Made by a program: the position numbers and the translations under genes. A DNA stretch of 64,000 nt, from the NCBI GenBank assembly GCA_937863225.1, contig CALMEI010000074.1:1-64000 (forward strand), written 5' to 3'. Shown piece by piece: positions 9,729 through 20,388 of the stretch. Within the stretch, counting starts at the first letter, position 1; every line of letters starts with the position of its first letter. Below the pieces are notes generated by a model that worked only from the letters and a program-made list of their open reading frames with translations, searched no databases and was not told where the DNA came from. This DNA comes from an uncultured Polaromonas sp. Lineage in GTDB: Bacteria; Pseudomonadota; Gammaproteobacteria; Burkholderiales; Burkholderiaceae_C.

Positions 9729-10085
9729 TTAATGTGCGTTCAAAAGCTCTACATCAAACTTCAAAGTGGCATTCGGTGGAATCACACCACCAGCACCGCG
9801 TGCACCATAACCCAATGCAGCTGGGATGATCAAGGTGCGTGAACCGCCAATTTTCATGCCTGCAAAACCTTGGTCCCATCCTTGAATCACTTGGCCAGCA
9901 CCCAAGTGAAACGCAAAGGGCTCGCCGCGGTCTTTACTGGAATCAAATTTAGCGCCTTGTACCCCGTCGTTGTACAACCAGCCGGTGTAATGCACGTGAA
10001 CGTGGTGACCCTTTTGGGCTTCAGCGCCAGTTCCGATAACGGTGTCGGTATATTGCAATCCTGTGGGTGTGGTGATCATGGTCAT
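9729..10085 (-). CDS. FKBP-type peptidyl-prolyl cis-trans isomerase
   Basis: This is a single-domain FKBP of 118 residues that catalyses cis-trans isomerisation of prolyl bonds in the cytoplasm. Family positions are visible: GHHVHVHYTGWL, FDSSKDRGEPFAFHLGAGQVIQGWDQGF, ALGYGARGAGGVIPPNATLKFDVELL. There is no signal peptide, so it is cytoplasmic, unlike FkpA. ATG 10085 is used; a second in-frame Met follows two codons later. It is close to the heat-shock cluster on the same strand but has its own upstream terminator. Confidence 0.95.
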   Translation of the reverse strand: MTMITTPTGLQYTDTVIGTGAEAQKGHHVHVHYTGWLYNDGVQGAKFDSSKDRGEPFAFHLGAGQVIQGWDQGFAGMKIGGSRTLIIPAALGYGARGAGGVIPPNATLKFDVELLNAH

Positions 10086-10117
10086 AGTGGGTTTCCTTAT
10101 AAGCTGAAAAAAATCAT

Positions 10118-10146
10118 AAAAAAAGGACAGGGAATCTGTCCTTTTT
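10118..10146. terminator. Bidirectional Rho-independent terminator
   Basis: Stem GGACAG (10125-10130) / CTGTCC (10136-10141) with seven A on the left and five T on the right. It terminates the HxlR-like gene (minus strand) and insulates the FKBP gene. Confidence 0.85.
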
Positions 10147-10177
10147 GCATTGCTAAAAAAGCGTGATCAGTGGGATT

Positions 10178-10492
10178 TTACTTTTTCTTGGCTTGGTTGC
10201 TTGCCCATTTGCTGGCAAAGGCCGGCAAATCGCCCAAACGTTTGATTAAGTCTGAACCTGCTGAAGTCAAAATATAACCAGCAGCACCGTGGTTCAACAA
10301 GCCTGCTTCGCGCAATTCTTTGATACGGGTATTCAAAGTGTTGGGTGTGACACCGCCTACGCTGTCTTGCAATAAACGGAAGGTTTGTGCGTGACCGTCT
10401 TTCAATGCCCACAAAATGCGAATCGCGTAGCGTGATTCAAGCAAACTTAACAGTAGGGCGACAGCGGCGTTTTCTTTTGAACTCATGGACAT
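10178..10492 (-). CDS. HxlR-like winged-helix transcriptional regulator
   Basis: This is a small DNA-binding protein of about 104 residues with the HxlR pattern: SRYAIRILWALKDGHAQTFRLLQ, then GVTPNTLNTRIKELREAGLLNH as helix-turn-helix, then the wing GYILTSAG. The C-terminus is Lys-rich. HxlR proteins usually sense redox or electrophile stress or simply repress a neighbour; the conserved N-terminal Cys of the redox types is not seen in the assumed start. CAGGAG lies just upstream of ATG 10492; ATG 10486 is an equally possible start. The target is not evident from context. Confidence 0.75.
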   Translation of the reverse strand: MSMSSKENAAVALLLSLLESRYAIRILWALKDGHAQTFRLLQDSVGGVTPNTLNTRIKELREAGLLNHGAAGYILTSAGSDLIKRLGDLPAFASKWASNQAKKK

Positions 10493-10656
10493 GCATCTCC
10501 TGAATAACGTATTGGTTTTATTCTTCACTAAACTATAACTGAAAACAAACGACTGCTACGAGATTCATAGCTGTTTATTTTGTCGATTTTGTTACAAGCT
10601 TGGAAAAACTGCGTAAAAATTGATAAAAGCCAAGTAATTTACGGGAAAGTACCTGA

Positions 10657-13053
10657 CTAAAGTGTGTCAATAAAACTACGCAATTTGTCAGAACGGCTTG
10701 GGTGCTTGAGTTTACGCAGCGCCTTGGCTTCAATTTGGCGCACACGCTCGCGCGTCACATCAAACTGCTTGCCCACTTCTTCCAATGTGTGGTCGGTGCT
10801 CATCTCGATACCAAAACGCATGCGCAACACTTTGGCTTCGCGTGGTGTGAGGGCATCCAAAATATCTTTGGTGACATCGCGTAAACCGGCTTGCATCGCA
10901 GCTTCCAGTGGTGCGGTGTTGGCACCGTCTTCAATGAAATCGCCCAGGTGCGAATCATCATCGTCACCAATTGGTGTTTCCATGGATATGGGCTCTTTCG
11001 CAATTTTCATGATCTTGCGAATTTTGTCTTCGGTGATTTCCATGCGCTCGGCCAACATGCCTGCATCGGGTTCAAAACCAAACTCTTGCAAGTGCTGACG
11101 GCTCAAGCGGTTCATTTTGTTGATGGTCTCAATCATGTGCACTGGAATGCGAATCGTGCGTGCTTGGTCGGCGATGGATCGCGTGATAGCTTGGCGAATC
11201 CACCATGTCGCGTACGTGGAGAACTTATAACCGCGACGGTATTCAAATTTGTCCACCGCTTTCATCAGGCCGATGTTGCCCTCTTGAATCAAATCTAAGA
11301 ATTGCAAACCACGGTTGGTGTATTTTTTTGCAATCGAAATCACCAAACGCAAATTGGCCTCAATCATTTCCTTTTTGGCCGCACGTGAACCACGTTCACC
11401 TTCGTTCATGCGTTTATTGATGTCTTTGAGGTGGTCAATTGGCACCACCACGCGCGCTTGCAAATCGATTAATTTTTGCTGAATGTCTTGCACAGGCGGG
11501 ATGTTGCGCGCCATCACAGCGCTCCAAGGCTTTCCAGCTTGCGCTTGTTTTTCAATCCATTTGAGGTCCAGCAAATGGGACGGTGCAGGTTGGTTGTTTT
11601 TGTCGCGGCCACTGAATTCAGCAATGAAACTGGCTTGCGGGTAGCCGCATTTGTCGACAATGATTTTGCGCAGTTCGCGCTCTTTTTTACGCACATCTTC
11701 GACTTGGCCACGTAACAAATCGCACAGCTTTTCAATTGTTTTGGCGGTGAATCGAATGTTCATCAACTCAGCGCTCAGTGTTTTTTGCGCTTTCAAATAA
11801 TTGGCACCACCATAGCCTTCTTTGTCGTAGACGCGATGCAGTTTTTCAAAATGCTCACGAATGATGTCAAAACGGCGGAATGACTCAATTTTCAATTCTT
11901 CCAGTTTGCGTGTTAAGGCTTTGGAGCCGCCCTTGCCATCGTCGTCATCGGCTTCGTCAAATTCGTCAAAATCTTCTTCAGCCACATAATCGTCGGCCTC
12001 GTTGAGGTCAGAAAACCCATCAACCACGTGCGAAATAATGACTTTGGTATTGGTGCCCTCTTTGATTTCGTCCATCATCGCAAAGATTTCGGCAATGGTG
12101 GCAGGGGATTCGGAAATCGCTTCCAACATGCGCATCAAGCCGCCTTCAATGCGTTTGGCGATTTCAATTTCACCTTCGCGTGTCAGCAGTTCCACCGTGC
12201 CCATTTCACGCATGTACATGCGCACAGGGTCGGTGGTGCGTCCGAACTCGCTGTCAACGGTGGCGATAGCGGCTTCGGCTTCTTCTTCAGCTTCCTCTTC
12301 AGAAGCCACGGTTTTGGCAGAATTCAAAATCGCATCGACATCGGGGGTTTGTTCAAACACCGAAACACCCATGTCTTTGAGCATGTTGATCACCACGGTC
12401 AACGTCTCAGCATCCACCAATTTGTCGGGCAAGTGATCGGAAATTTCACCGTGTGTGAGGTAGCCACGGGTTTTTCCCAATTTGATCAACTGCTTCAAAC
12501 GCAAACGGCGAATCGCCAAATCTTCTTCAGACAATACGGTGTCGTCTAAGCCAAATTCTTTGATCAGTGCACGCTCTTTGGCTTTGCTGATTTTCATGCG
12601 CAAAGGCTTGACCTTTTCGCCACTTTCATTGGTGGCAATGGGTTCGCCTACCAAATCGTCTTCAATGTCATGTAAATCTTCATCATCCAAGCTGGGTTTG
12701 GCAATGCTGCCTTTTGGCTTGGGTCCACGTTTGGCGCCAACGCGAGCAACGGGTGTGGTTTTGGCTGGTTTGACCGTTTTGGTTTTTACGATTTCCTTTT
12801 CGACAGGCTTGCTGGCTTTTTTGACGGCGACAGGACTTGATTTTGAGGCGGGTTTTTTCGATGCGGGCACAGGTTTCACTTTCAGGGGAGCTTTGGAAGG
12901 AGGTTTGATCGGTAATTTCGAGGCTGGCTTTTTCTCCACTGATTTTTTCGAGGCCGGTTTTGATGCGGCTTTCGTGACGGTTTTTGCAGCTGTTGTCACG
13001 GCTTTTTTAGTGGCTAATTTTGCAGGTTTAACAGTTGGTTTTTTAGTTGGCAT
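10657..13053 (-). CDS. rpoD: RNA polymerase primary sigma factor RpoD (sigma-70)
   Basis: This is the housekeeping sigma factor, 798 residues and longer than the 613 of E. coli. About 120 N-terminal residues are a Lys/Ala/Pro-rich, histone-H1-like tail, then an acidic spacer. Region 1.1 follows ([22 protein letters not shown] onward), then region 1.2 ([31 protein letters not shown]), a non-conserved acidic insert, regions 2-3 ([20 protein letters not shown]..., [15 protein letters not shown]) and region 4.2 ending [19 protein letters not shown]. The upstream leader of about 250 bases carries an extended -10 promoter. It lies downstream of dnaG on the same strand, as in the E. coli macromolecular synthesis operon but with 346 bases between. 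Confidence 0.98.
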   Translation of the reverse strand: MPTKKPTVKPAKLATKKAVTTAAKTVTKAASKPASKKSVEKKPASKLPIKPPSKAPLKVKPVPASKKPASKSSPVAVKKASKPVEKEIVKTKTVKPAKTTPVARVGAKRGPKPKGSIAKPSLDDEDLHDIEDDLVGEPIATNESGEKVKPLRMKISKAKERALIKEFGLDDTVLSEEDLAIRRLRLKQLIKLGKTRGYLTHGEISDHLPDKLVDAETLTVVINMLKDMGVSVFEQTPDVDAILNSAKTVASEEEAEEEAEAAIATVDSEFGRTTDPVRMYMREMGTVELLTREGEIEIAKRIEGGLMRMLEAISESPATIAEIFAMMDEIKEGTNTKVIISHVVDGFSDLNEADDYVAEEDFDEFDEADDDDGKGGSKALTRKLEELKIESFRRFDIIREHFEKLHRVYDKEGYGGANYLKAQKTLSAELMNIRFTAKTIEKLCDLLRGQVEDVRKKERELRKIIVDKCGYPQASFIAEFSGRDKNNQPAPSHLLDLKWIEKQAQAGKPWSAVMARNIPPVQDIQQKLIDLQARVVVPIDHLKDINKRMNEGERGSRAAKKEMIEANLRLVISIAKKYTNRGLQFLDLIQEGNIGLMKAVDKFEYRRGYKFSTYATWWIRQAITRSIADQARTIRIPVHMIETINKMNRLSRQHLQEFGFEPDAGMLAERMEITEDKIRKIMKIAKEPISMETPIGDDDDSHLGDFIEDGANTAPLEAAMQAGLRDVTKDILDALTPREAKVLRMRFGIEMSTDHTLEEVGKQFDVTRERVRQIEAKALRKLKHPSRSDKLRSFIDTL

Positions 13054-13399
13054 GGCACGACCTCAATTCAGAATATGAAACAAAAGCGATTAACGAATGC
13101 AAGCAAAAAAATTCAGTGAAACACGTGACGAACAGATTGACGAAATTTGCGGAAAAAAATCAGAAAAACAAAGCCAGTTCAATACAAACTGATTGACAAG
13201 ATGTGTGGGCGATCATTTGGAATGCAATCCTTGCGGTAGGGTGGCGCTGTGCAGGTGGTGCACGTGTGGCCGAGTCCGGAGGTGTTGCTGTCGCGCTTGT
13301 CGAAAAATGGATTATACCAAAACTTCGCTCAAAACTTCACAGTTTGCAATGACACTGTTCCAATGTCATTGGGGGCTTGTTGCGCTATTCGTGGCGTGT
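13054..13399 (-). promoter_or_regulatory. Intergenic region with extended -10 promoter for rpoD
   Basis: There is no gene here beyond short overlapping frames. On the minus strand TGGTATAAT (13319-13311) is an exact extended -10 element about 258 bases upstream of the rpoD ATG, which would give a long 5' leader. No convincing -35 is seen. A GAGG ribosome site lies just before the rpoD start. The leader itself has no recognised RNA family. Confidence 0.55.
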
Positions 13400-15337
13400 T
13401 TATTTATCACCCAATGAGGCGAGCGATTCGGTTAACAGTTTTCTGCGAGCGTGGATTTCTTTGTAGCGTTGCAATTGCGTCGGGTCTGCTTTGGCGGCTT
13501 CAATGGTTTGTGCTTCCAAAACTTTGAGCCTGTCAATGTGCATGCGATCCAGCAAGGCACGCAGCTCTTGCTGCGTTTCGATGGCTTGGTCTTTGCTCTG
13601 TGTATGGGTTGCAACTTTATTTTCGGTTTCAGCCATCAGGCGCAAAGCCAAGCTTTCCAATTCATGGTCACGCAAGCCTTCGCGTAAAGCACCCCAGGGC
13701 TGCACGCCGTGTTCGTTCATTTGTGCTTCAAACCACACCAATAATTGCCCAGCTGGTGTAGCGGGTTCGCACAGCATGGCATGGTCGTCATGCGACAGGC
13801 TGTCCCACAGCGCAGGGTCACTTAACAAGATGCGGGCTGCATGGTCGGCTCGGCCAGCTGATGCTGTTTTGGCAGGTGTTCGTAACTTGCTGCTGTTGCT
13901 GGAGAATGCTGGTTTTATTGATGTTTTTGAGCTGTATTCGGCGTATTTATTGCCTATGGTGCTATTATTTTGATAGCGTTCAGAGTTTGTGGTTTGGCGT
14001 TGTGCTGTTTGCGGAGGGAGTTTGGCTGCCGCTGCGCTTTGCCACACTTCGGTGAGTTCGCGGCTTGAAAGTTGCACCAGGTCGGCTATTTCGGACAACA
14101 ATTGCCGTTTCAACGCGCCTTCGGGCAAAGCACTCCAAAGGGGTGCCACGTTGCTGGCAAAGTGGGAACGGCCTTCTATCGTGTTCAAATCACAACCTTC
14201 GCGTGCGGCATCCAATAAAAAGCGCGACAGTGGGGTGGCTTCACTCACATAGCGGGCAAAAGCCTCTTTGCCAAATTCGCGAATAAAGCTATCGGGGTCG
14301 TGTTCGGCTGGCAAGAATAAAAACTTGACACTGCGCACATCGGTGGCAAACGGTATTGCGCCATCCAAAGCTTTACGCGCTGCGCGCCGTCCTGCGCTGT
14401 CACCGTCAAAACTGAATACCACCGAGTCGGTGAAGCGAAACAATTTTTGCACGTGGTCGGTGGTGCAAGCCGTACCCAAAGTGGCCACCGCGTTAGGAAA
14501 ACCCAATTGCGCCAGTGCCACCACGTCCATATAGCCTTCGGTGACCAAGGCAAAGCCGTGCTCGCGCAAAGCGGTGCGGGCTTCAAACAAACCATACAAC
14601 TCGCGCCCTTTGCTGAACACGGGTGTTTCGGGCGAATTCAAATACTTTGGCATGCCATCGCCCAATACCCGTCCACCAAAACCGATGCATTCGCCTTTGA
14701 CGTTGCGTATCGGAAACATGATGCGATCGCGGAAGCGGTCATAGCGTTTGTCTTCTTCGCCGGCTTCGGTGCTGGTGATCACCAAACCGCTTTCCACCAA
14801 CAAAGGGTCGTCGTAACTGGCAAACACGCTGGCCAAACTGCGCCAGCCTTCAGGCGCGTAGCCCAAGCCAAATTGCTTGGCAATCTCGCCACTCAAGCCA
14901 CGGCTTTTCAAGTAATTCACCGCGGTTGGTGTTTGTTTTAAGTGTTTGCGGTAAGCGTCACCGGCTTTTTCCAGCACATCGGTGAGCGTGGCTTGCTTTT
15001 GTTTTTGTGCGGCTGCGCGTGCGCGGTCTTGTGGTGAACCTTCTTCCTCTGGCACTTGCATGCCGTATTGACCTGCCAAGTCTTTCACAGCCTCCACAAA
15101 ACTCATGCCCACGTGGTCCATTAAAAAACTGATGGCATTGCCGTTTTTGCCGCAACCAAAGCAGTGGTAAAACTGTTTGCTGGGGCTGACGCTGAACGAT
15201 GGCGATTTTTCCCCATGAAATGGGCACAAACCCATGAAATTCGCGCCGCCTTTTTTCAGTTGCACATAGCGCCCAACAATATCCACCACATCGGCGCGAG
15301 CGATGAGTTCTTGGATAAAAGATGCGGGGATGGCCAT
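13400..15337 (-). CDS. dnaG: DNA primase DnaG
   Basis: DnaG synthesises RNA primers at the replication fork and binds DnaB helicase. The 645 residues have an N-terminal zinc ribbon ([17 protein letters not shown]...[10 protein letters not shown], about 39-66), the catalytic core with TOPRIM ([28 protein letters not shown]) and a C-terminal helicase-binding domain. At about residues 453-470, in the linker before the C-terminal domain, the protein contains [15 protein letters not shown]. This is a translated copy of the dispersed repeat of this genome. The rest of the gene looks intact, so the insert is tolerated. The start ATG 15337 gives [21 protein letters not shown], the normal DnaG beginning. 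Confidence 0.98.
   Translation of the reverse strand: MAIPASFIQELIARADVVDIVGRYVQLKKGGANFMGLCPFHGEKSPSFSVSPSKQFYHCFGCGKNGNAISFLMDHVGMSFVEAVKDLAGQYGMQVPEEEGSPQDRARAAAQKQKQATLTDVLEKAGDAYRKHLKQTPTAVNYLKSRGLSGEIAKQFGLGYAPEGWRSLASVFASYDDPLLVESGLVITSTEAGEEDKRYDRFRDRIMFPIRNVKGECIGFGGRVLGDGMPKYLNSPETPVFSKGRELYGLFEARTALREHGFALVTEGYMDVVALAQLGFPNAVATLGTACTTDHVQKLFRFTDSVVFSFDGDSAGRRAARKALDGAIPFATDVRSVKFLFLPAEHDPDSFIREFGKEAFARYVSEATPLSRFLLDAAREGCDLNTIEGRSHFASNVAPLWSALPEGALKRQLLSEIADLVQLSSRELTEVWQSAAAAKLPPQTAQRQTTNSERYQNNSTIGNKYAEYSSKTSIKPAFSSNSSKLRTPAKTASAGRADHAARILLSDPALWDSLSHDDHAMLCEPATPAGQLLVWFEAQMNEHGVQPWGALREGLRDHELESLALRLMAETENKVATHTQSKDQAIETQQELRALLDRMHIDRLKVLEAQTIEAAKADPTQLQRYKEIHARRKLLTESLASLGDK
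13925..13980 (-). repeat. Dispersed palindromic repeat, copy 3, inside dnaG
   Basis: The copy runs in the direction of dnaG transcription: CGCTATcaaaataATAGC, then TAGGCAATAAATACGCCG and TACAGC. It is in frame and encodes about 17 residues of the DnaG linker. Confidence 0.85.
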
Positions 15338-15437
15338 GGGGTGGAGTTGGGGTAAACAAGTCAGCTATGAAACAGAATTGACGATTATCATTCTAATTCT
15401 GGCAACTTACAGACCACCATTTATAAAGAACCAAACC

Positions 15438-15917
15438 ATGACCACACGTCCCTTCAAAGTATTAGGTATTCAACAAATAGCGATCGGTGCGCCCAGCAAA
15501 GACAAATTGCGCAGTCTTTGGGTGGACATGTTGGGCCTGGAGGTGACGGGAAATTTCAAGTCGGAACGCGAAAACGTGGACGAAGACATTTGCGCCATGG
15601 GAGCGGGCGCGTTCAAGGTTGAAGTGGACTTGATGCAGCCGATAGACTCCGACAAAAAACCTGCTGTCCACACCACACCTTTGAATCATGTGGGTTTGTG
15701 GATTGATGATTTACCCAAAGCGGTCGAATGGTTGACCGCAAAGGGCGTGCGCTTTGCCCCAGGCGGCATACGCAAAGGCGCTGCGGGTTTTGACATCACC
15801 TTTTTGCACCCCAAGGCGAATGAAGAGTTCCCGATAGCGGGCGAGGGCGTGTTGATAGAGTTGGTACAAGCGCCACCCGAAGTGGTGAGTGCGTTTGCGA
15901 AGATGGCGGCAGGGTAA
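15438..15917 (+). CDS. VOC-family protein, methylmalonyl-CoA epimerase/glyoxalase-like
   Basis: This is a 159-residue vicinal-oxygen-chelate protein built of two beta-alpha-beta-beta-beta modules. Metal-ligand-like positions are IQQIAIGAP (a Gln/Ala variant of the usual first His), [11 protein letters not shown] with a His, and [11 protein letters not shown] with a Glu near the end. The methylmalonyl-CoA epimerase/lactoylglutathione lyase group is the closest by eye, but the first-position His is replaced, so the exact reaction is not assigned. It is divergent from dnaG (about 100 bases) and convergent with the LysE-type gene, one base after its stop. Confidence 0.75.
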   Translation: MTTRPFKVLGIQQIAIGAPSKDKLRSLWVDMLGLEVTGNFKSERENVDEDICAMGAGAFKVEVDLMQPIDSDKKPAVHTTPLNHVGLWIDDLPKAVEWLTAKGVRFAPGGIRKGAAGFDITFLHPKANEEFPIAGEGVLIELVQAPPEVVSAFAKMAAG

Positions 15918-15918
15918 C

Positions 15919-16566
15919 TTATTTTTCCATCACCGCCATCAGCCCCGCAAAGCCGATGAAGGCACCGCCGGTGACGCGGTTGAACCAACGCAGCACATTC
16001 GGTTTGCGCAGTTGCTTGGCCATGCCAAGGCCTCCCAGGGCATAAATGAAATACCACAAAATTTCTAACACACTGAAGGTTGCTAAAAGAATCGCCAGTT
16101 GTGGACCTTGCGGCAGATCTGCACTGATGAATTGCGGTAAAAACGCGGCTGCGAACAACAAAGCTTTGGGGTTGCTGCCCGCAGTGAAAAAACCGGTTTT
16201 GAAGTGTTTCCATTGTTCGACCTGTGTGCCAGTTTGATCAGCAATGTTTGCATCCAAGTTGGAATCAATATCAGCCTTTTTAACAGGTGCTGTCCAAACT
16301 TTGTAACCCAAATACGCCAAGTACAAAGCACCCAGCCAGCGCAGCACATTGAAAACCGTGGGTGCGTTTTGCAAAACGATGCCTAAGCCCAATGCTGATA
16401 GAGTGAACATGATCATCAGCGCCGTCATGCAGCCCGCCATGCTGTAGATGCTGGTGCGCAGACCAAAACGCACGCTTTGGTTCATGATCAACAGCATGTT
16501 GGGACCCGGTGCGGCGCTGATTAAAAATGTGGCGGTGACAAACAGCCACCAAGAGCTCATGCCCAT
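15919..16566 (-). CDS. LysE/RhtB-family amino-acid exporter
   Basis: This is a 215-residue inner-membrane protein with the LysE/RhtB signature near the N-terminus (FLISAAPGPNMLLIMNQSVRFGLRTSIYSMAGCMTAL across about 15-50), six hydrophobic segments, and GFFTAGSNPKALLFAAAFLPQF in the middle. The family exports amino acids or their analogues. The substrate is not predictable. The start overlaps the 3' end of the rnfB-type gene by 10 bases, so the two are probably co-transcribed. Confidence 0.87.
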   Translation of the reverse strand: MGMSSWWLFVTATFLISAAPGPNMLLIMNQSVRFGLRTSIYSMAGCMTALMIMFTLSALGLGIVLQNAPTVFNVLRWLGALYLAYLGYKVWTAPVKKADIDSNLDANIADQTGTQVEQWKHFKTGFFTAGSNPKALLFAAAFLPQFISADLPQGPQLAILLATFSVLEILWYFIYALGGLGMAKQLRKPNVLRWFNRVTGGAFIGFAGLMAVMEK

Positions 16567-17231
16567 GCCGGGCTTTCCAGGTGTTTGGCTCTGGCCCTGG
16601 CCAAAGCCGCCTCAATGATGGCGCGTTTTTTATCGAGCACCACAGGGTCTGTGTGTTGCGAATGTGCGCCGATGTCGGACAGCTTTTGCTCAGCTTTGCG
16701 AATATTGGCTTTGGTTTTGTGCGCCAGTTGCTTTTTCACTTTGGCTTGGTGAAATTGGTAGCGCAACAATGCAACATCGGCTTGTGGTTTCGACCATGCT
16801 TGCCAACCCGTTTTGTCGCCGCTGGCGTTTTCAACCACGATGCAATCCACTGGGCACACGGGTAAACACAATTCACAGCCCGTGCACAGAGGTTCTATCA
16901 CCGTGTGCATTTTTTTGTTGGCACCCACAATCGCATCCACCGGGCAAGCGTCTATGCACAGCGTGCAGCCAATGCACCAGTTTTCGTCAATGTAAACCAC
17001 AGTACGCGGCGCTTCTACGCCGTTGTCTGGGTTCAGCGCTGTCACTGCATGACCCGTGATGTCACTCAAGCGTTGCACCCCTTCAGCGCCACCTGGCGGA
17101 CATTGGTTGATGCCTGCCTCACTGTTGGCAATGGCCGCTGCATAAGCCGCGCAATCCACATAGCCGCAGCGTGTGCATTGTGTTTGCGGTAGCGCGGCGG
17201 TGATGCGCTCAAGGCGATGGTTTATCGGCAT
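16557..17231 (-). CDS. rnfB: RnfB/RsxB-type electron-transport iron-sulfur protein
   Basis: About 224 residues. An N-terminal Fe-S domain has CTRCGYVDC and a later CPPGG, the RnfB cluster pattern. Then come two ferredoxin [4Fe-4S] motifs, CIGCTLCIDACP and CTGCELCLPVCP. The C-terminus is Lys/Ala-rich and helical. The N-terminal membrane helix of Rnf complexes is absent and no other rnf genes are nearby; this is the stand-alone RnfB form common in Burkholderiales, whose partner is not established. ATG 17231 (MPINHRLER) is preferred because the longer open frame upstream is only a translated repeat copy. Confidence 0.88.
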   Translation of the reverse strand: MPINHRLERITAALPQTQCTRCGYVDCAAYAAAIANSEAGINQCPPGGAEGVQRLSDITGHAVTALNPDNGVEAPRTVVYIDENWCIGCTLCIDACPVDAIVGANKKMHTVIEPLCTGCELCLPVCPVDCIVVENASGDKTGWQAWSKPQADVALLRYQFHQAKVKKQLAHKTKANIRKAEQKLSDIGAHSQHTDPVVLDKKRAIIEAALARARAKHLESPAWA

Positions 17232-17300
17232 ATTTATATGTAAAATCAGGCTGTATCCGGCGTATTGATTGCCTAGTGTGCTATCAAAATTATAGTAAAT
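17232..17300 (-). repeat. Dispersed palindromic repeat, copy 4, leader of rnfB
   Basis: Minus-strand copy ending directly at the rnfB start codon: TACTATaattttgATAGC, TAGGCAATCAATACGCCG, TACAGCC and an AT-rich end. It would form the rnfB 5' leader and leaves no standard ribosome-binding site. Confidence 0.85.
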
Positions 17301-17308
17301 TGTTGCAT

Positions 17309-17998
17309 TTATAAAAAGCTGGCGATGTCGCTCAAGGCTTTTTTGCGAATATTGGGAATCATGCAATCGTCTTTCGGGTAGCCCACCACCAACAAAATAT
17401 ACGGTTTTTCATTATCAGGCCGTTGCAGCAACTCATTTAAAAAACCCATGGGACTGGGCGTATGCGTCAATGTCGCCAATCCCGCGTGGTGCAATGCGGC
17501 AATTAAAAACCCGGTGGCTATGGACACCGACTCTGGTACGTAGTAGTTCTTCACGGTTGAGCCATCATCCATCAGGGTGTGTTTTTGCCCAAAAACTGCA
17601 ATCAAAAACGGCGCTTCTTCCAAAAAGGGCTTGCTGGCATCCGTACCTAACGGAGCCAACGCGTCTTTCCATTCTTGCGGTGCGCGCCGTTCATAAAAGT
17701 CTCGCTCCTCAATTTCGGCTTCTATTCGAATTTTGGTTTTCAAAGCGGGATCGGACACCACTGCAAAATGCCAAGGTTGGTGGTTCGCGCCCGAAGGTGC
17801 AGTGCCTGCCGCGAGCAAGCATTGCTCAATCACCTCGCGCGGCACAGCCTTGCTTTGAAATTCCCGCACCGTTTTGCGCCGTGCGATGTCCTGGTAAAAA
17901 GCCATCGCACGCTGTCGCATTTCTTCCTCAGGGTAGGCGCGATACGTCGTCAACGGTACGAACGGCGGGTCACCTTGGTTGATCGCTAGTTTCGACAT
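17309..17998 (-). CDS. Nitroreductase-family FMN oxidoreductase
   Basis: This 229-residue flavoprotein of the nitroreductase fold has the FMN-binding N-terminal [14 protein letters not shown], the middle segment [22 protein letters not shown], and the C-terminal [12 protein letters not shown]. It is similar in layout to iodotyrosine-deiodinase/BluB-like nitroreductases. The sequence also contains [31 protein letters not shown], typical of this subgroup. The physiological substrate is unknown. It lies upstream of rnfB on the same strand with a repeat copy between, and 9 bases downstream of the HerA-like gene start region in the opposite sense of reading order. Confidence 0.88.
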   Translation of the reverse strand: MSKLAINQGDPPFVPLTTYRAYPEEEMRQRAMAFYQDIARRKTVREFQSKAVPREVIEQCLLAAGTAPSGANHQPWHFAVVSDPALKTKIRIEAEIEERDFYERRAPQEWKDALAPLGTDASKPFLEEAPFLIAVFGQKHTLMDDGSTVKNYYVPESVSIATGFLIAALHHAGLATLTHTPSPMGFLNELLQRPDNEKPYILLVVGYPKDDCMIPNIRKKALSDIASFL

Positions 17999-18007
17999 GT
18001 GCTGTAC

Positions 18008-19513
18008 TTAACGCTTGCTACCAAAAATCCCACCCAAAACGCCGCGAATGATTTGGCGGCCGATGGAGCTGCCGACTGTGCGGACGGCGGATTTGACGAC
18101 GATTTGGGCGACACCATCGTGCTGGCCGCCGCGTGGGCCGGTTTTGCCGAACAAGATGTCTTTCATGCCGGTCATCATGCTGCTGTCGTCTTCTTTTTTT
18201 TGCGCCGCTTCGTCGAGTTTGGTTGCGATGCGACCTTTGATTTTTTCATGCGCTGATTCGCGGTCAATGGTTTTTTCGTAAGCGCCAGCAACAATGGAGT
18301 TGAGTTGCAATTGTGTGCGCTCTTGCGCTGTGATGGGCCCGATTTTGGAGGCGGGTGGTAGAACGTAGACGCGCTCGGTCACACTGGGGCGGCCTTTTTC
18401 GTCTAAGAAGCTGATTAGGGCCTCGCCCACTTCCAATTCAGTGATGGCGGTTTCAATGTCGATTTTGGGGTTTTGCCGCATGGTGCTGGCAGTTGCTTTG
18501 ACAGCCTCTTGGTCGCGTGGCGTGTAAGCACGCAGTGCGTGTTGCACGCGGTTACCCAGTTGCGCCAACACTGAATCGGGCACATCCAATGGGTTTTGCG
18601 TGACGAAATACACGCCCACACCTTTGGATCGCACCAAGCGCACCACCAACTCAATGCGTTCCATCAGCACTTTGGGTGCATCGGTGAAAAGCAGATGTGC
18701 TTCGTCAAAAAAGAACACCAGCTTGGGTTTGTCCAAATCGCCCACCTCGGGCAGGTTTTCAAACAATTCGGAAAGCATCCACAGCAAAAATGTCGCGTAC
18801 ACACGCGGGTTGGTCAGCAATTTGTCGGCAGCCAAAATGTTGACGATGCCTTTGCCGTTGGCATCGGTTTGCATCAAGTCAGCGATGTTCAACATCGGTT
18901 CGCCAAAAAATTTGTCGCCACCTTGCGTTTCGGTTTGCAGCAATCCGCGTTGGATCGCCCCTATGCTGGCGACGCTGATGTTGCCATAGCTGGTGGTGTA
19001 ACTGCTGGCATTGTCGCCCACCATTTGGCACATGGCACGCAGGTCTTTCATGTCCAACAGCAGCAGGCCTTGGTCGTCGGCAATTTTGAACACAATTTGC
19101 AGTACACCGGCTTGGGTTTCGTTCAAATTCAACATGCGGCTGAGCAACAACGGGCCCAAATCACTGATGGTGGCACGCACCGGGTGGCCTTGTTCACCAA
19201 ACACGTCCCACAGCGTGGTGGGGCAGGCTTTGAAATTTGGCGTCGCGATGCCGCGTTCTTTGATGACTTTGGCCAATTTGTCACTGAACCCACCCACTTG
19301 TGACATGCCAGACAAATCGCCTTTCACATCGGCCATGAAAACGGGTACACCGATGTTGGAAAAATTTTCCGCCATGGTTTGCAACGTGATGGTTTTACCC
19401 GTACCGGTAGCGCCCGTGATCAAGCCGTGCCGATTGGCTTTGTCGGGTCGTAAAAAGCATTGCACAGTGCCGTCAGCAGCAGTTTTTTGAGCGATTAATA
19501 AAGGTTCTGACAT
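18008..19513 (-). CDS. HerA-like ATPase (DUF853 family)
   Basis: This is a 501-residue P-loop ATPase. Walker A is GATGTGKT (about residues 33-40) after [13 protein letters not shown]; Walker B is [13 protein letters not shown]; an Arg-finger-like [17 protein letters not shown] follows. The C-terminal part ends in a Gly-rich tail with [10 protein letters not shown]. Members are HerA/FtsK-related hexameric ATPases; the DUF853 branch has no settled role. ATG 19513 is chosen since AAGGA lies 9 bases upstream; the longer frame is not needed. No nuclease partner such as NurA or a Sir2 gene is adjacent, so a defence role is not supported. Confidence 0.87.
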   Translation of the reverse strand: MSEPLLIAQKTAADGTVQCFLRPDKANRHGLITGATGTGKTITLQTMAENFSNIGVPVFMADVKGDLSGMSQVGGFSDKLAKVIKERGIATPNFKACPTTLWDVFGEQGHPVRATISDLGPLLLSRMLNLNETQAGVLQIVFKIADDQGLLLLDMKDLRAMCQMVGDNASSYTTSYGNISVASIGAIQRGLLQTETQGGDKFFGEPMLNIADLMQTDANGKGIVNILAADKLLTNPRVYATFLLWMLSELFENLPEVGDLDKPKLVFFFDEAHLLFTDAPKVLMERIELVVRLVRSKGVGVYFVTQNPLDVPDSVLAQLGNRVQHALRAYTPRDQEAVKATASTMRQNPKIDIETAITELEVGEALISFLDEKGRPSVTERVYVLPPASKIGPITAQERTQLQLNSIVAGAYEKTIDRESAHEKIKGRIATKLDEAAQKKEDDSSMMTGMKDILFGKTGPRGGQHDGVAQIVVKSAVRTVGSSIGRQIIRGVLGGIFGSKR

Positions 19514-19609
19514 GGCTGGGTCCTTAAATGTGAGATTCGAAAAGTACAATTAGACAATAGCACAGACGTAGCATAAACGACATTTCAAGCATTATTGACG
19601 AGAGCGAAC

Positions 19610-20335
19610 ATGGCAGGTCACAGCAAATGGGCAAACATTCAGCACCGTAAGGGGCGGCAAGACGAGAAACGTCAAAAAATTTGGACGCGTGTGATGCGCG
19701 AAATCATGGTCGCCGCACGCATGGGTGGCGGCGATATGGGGGCCAACCCGCGATTGCGTTTGGCGGTGGACAAAGCCAAAGCCGCCAATATGCCCATCGA
19801 CAACATCAAACGTGGCATCGACAAAGCCACTGGCAACCTCGAAGGGGTGAACTACATCGAAATTCGTTACGAAGGCTATGGTTTGGGCGGCGCTGCCATC
19901 ATGGTGGACTGCATGACCGACAACAAACAGCGCACCGTGGCCGAAGTGCGCCATGCTTTCAGCCGTTTTGGTGGCAACATGGGTGCTGAAGGTGCGGTGG
20001 CGTTTCAGTTCAAGCATTGCGGACAACTGGTATTTGCACCCGGCACCGATGAAGACAAACTGATGGAAGCAGCATTGGAGGCGGGTGCCGATGATGTGAT
20101 TGTGGATGACGATGGCGCGATTGAGGTGTTGACCTCAGCCACAGAATTTGAAGCCGTTAAAAACGCGTTAACAGCCGCGGGTTTCAATGCCGAGGTTGCC
20201 GAAGTCACCATGCGGGCCGATAACACCGTCCAAGTGACCGGTGAAGATGCCGTCAAAATGCAAAAATTGTTGGATGCATTGGAAGACATGGACGACACGC
20301 AAGCGGTGTACCACAATGCCGAATTGTCAGAATAA
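19610..20335 (+). CDS. yebC: YebC/PmpR-family protein (TACO1-like)
   Basis: 241 residues, full length. The start [18 protein letters not shown] is diagnostic for the family. RIRYEGY-like [22 protein letters not shown] and the acidic C-terminal domains are present. Members act as transcriptional regulators or as translation factors that relieve stalls at proline stretches (TACO1-like). In many bacteria the gene is next to ruvC; here it precedes purD by 53 bases. Confidence 0.96.
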   Translation: MAGHSKWANIQHRKGRQDEKRQKIWTRVMREIMVAARMGGGDMGANPRLRLAVDKAKAANMPIDNIKRGIDKATGNLEGVNYIEIRYEGYGLGGAAIMVDCMTDNKQRTVAEVRHAFSRFGGNMGAEGAVAFQFKHCGQLVFAPGTDEDKLMEAALEAGADDVIVDDDGAIEVLTSATEFEAVKNALTAAGFNAEVAEVTMRADNTVQVTGEDAVKMQKLLDALEDMDDTQAVYHNAELSE

Positions 20336-20388
20336 ATGCCATCGCTTAAATGCTATCGCTATTGAACTGAAAATTAAGAAAGTATTTT

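Noticed and set aside
12700-13050. Lys/Ala/Pro-rich RpoD tail as a frameshift or assembly artefact
   Set aside because: The frame is open and in phase with RpoD, and similar tails are usual in RpoD of related bacteria.
13190-13320. tRNA-like stretch (GTGGCCGAGTCCGG) between rpoD and dnaG
   Set aside because: No T-arm or acceptor stem could be paired; the similarity is limited to a few bases.
16557-17366. Longer rnfB start with YYNFDSTLGNQYAGYS as another translated repeat
   Set aside because: The conserved RnfB part and the shorter ATG at 17231 make the upstream segment a leader; translation through it is unlikely.
18008-19513. HerA-like ATPase as part of a HerA-NurA or HerA-Sir2 defence system
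   Set aside because: It belongs to the DUF853 branch and neither neighbour is a nuclease or Sir2 protein.
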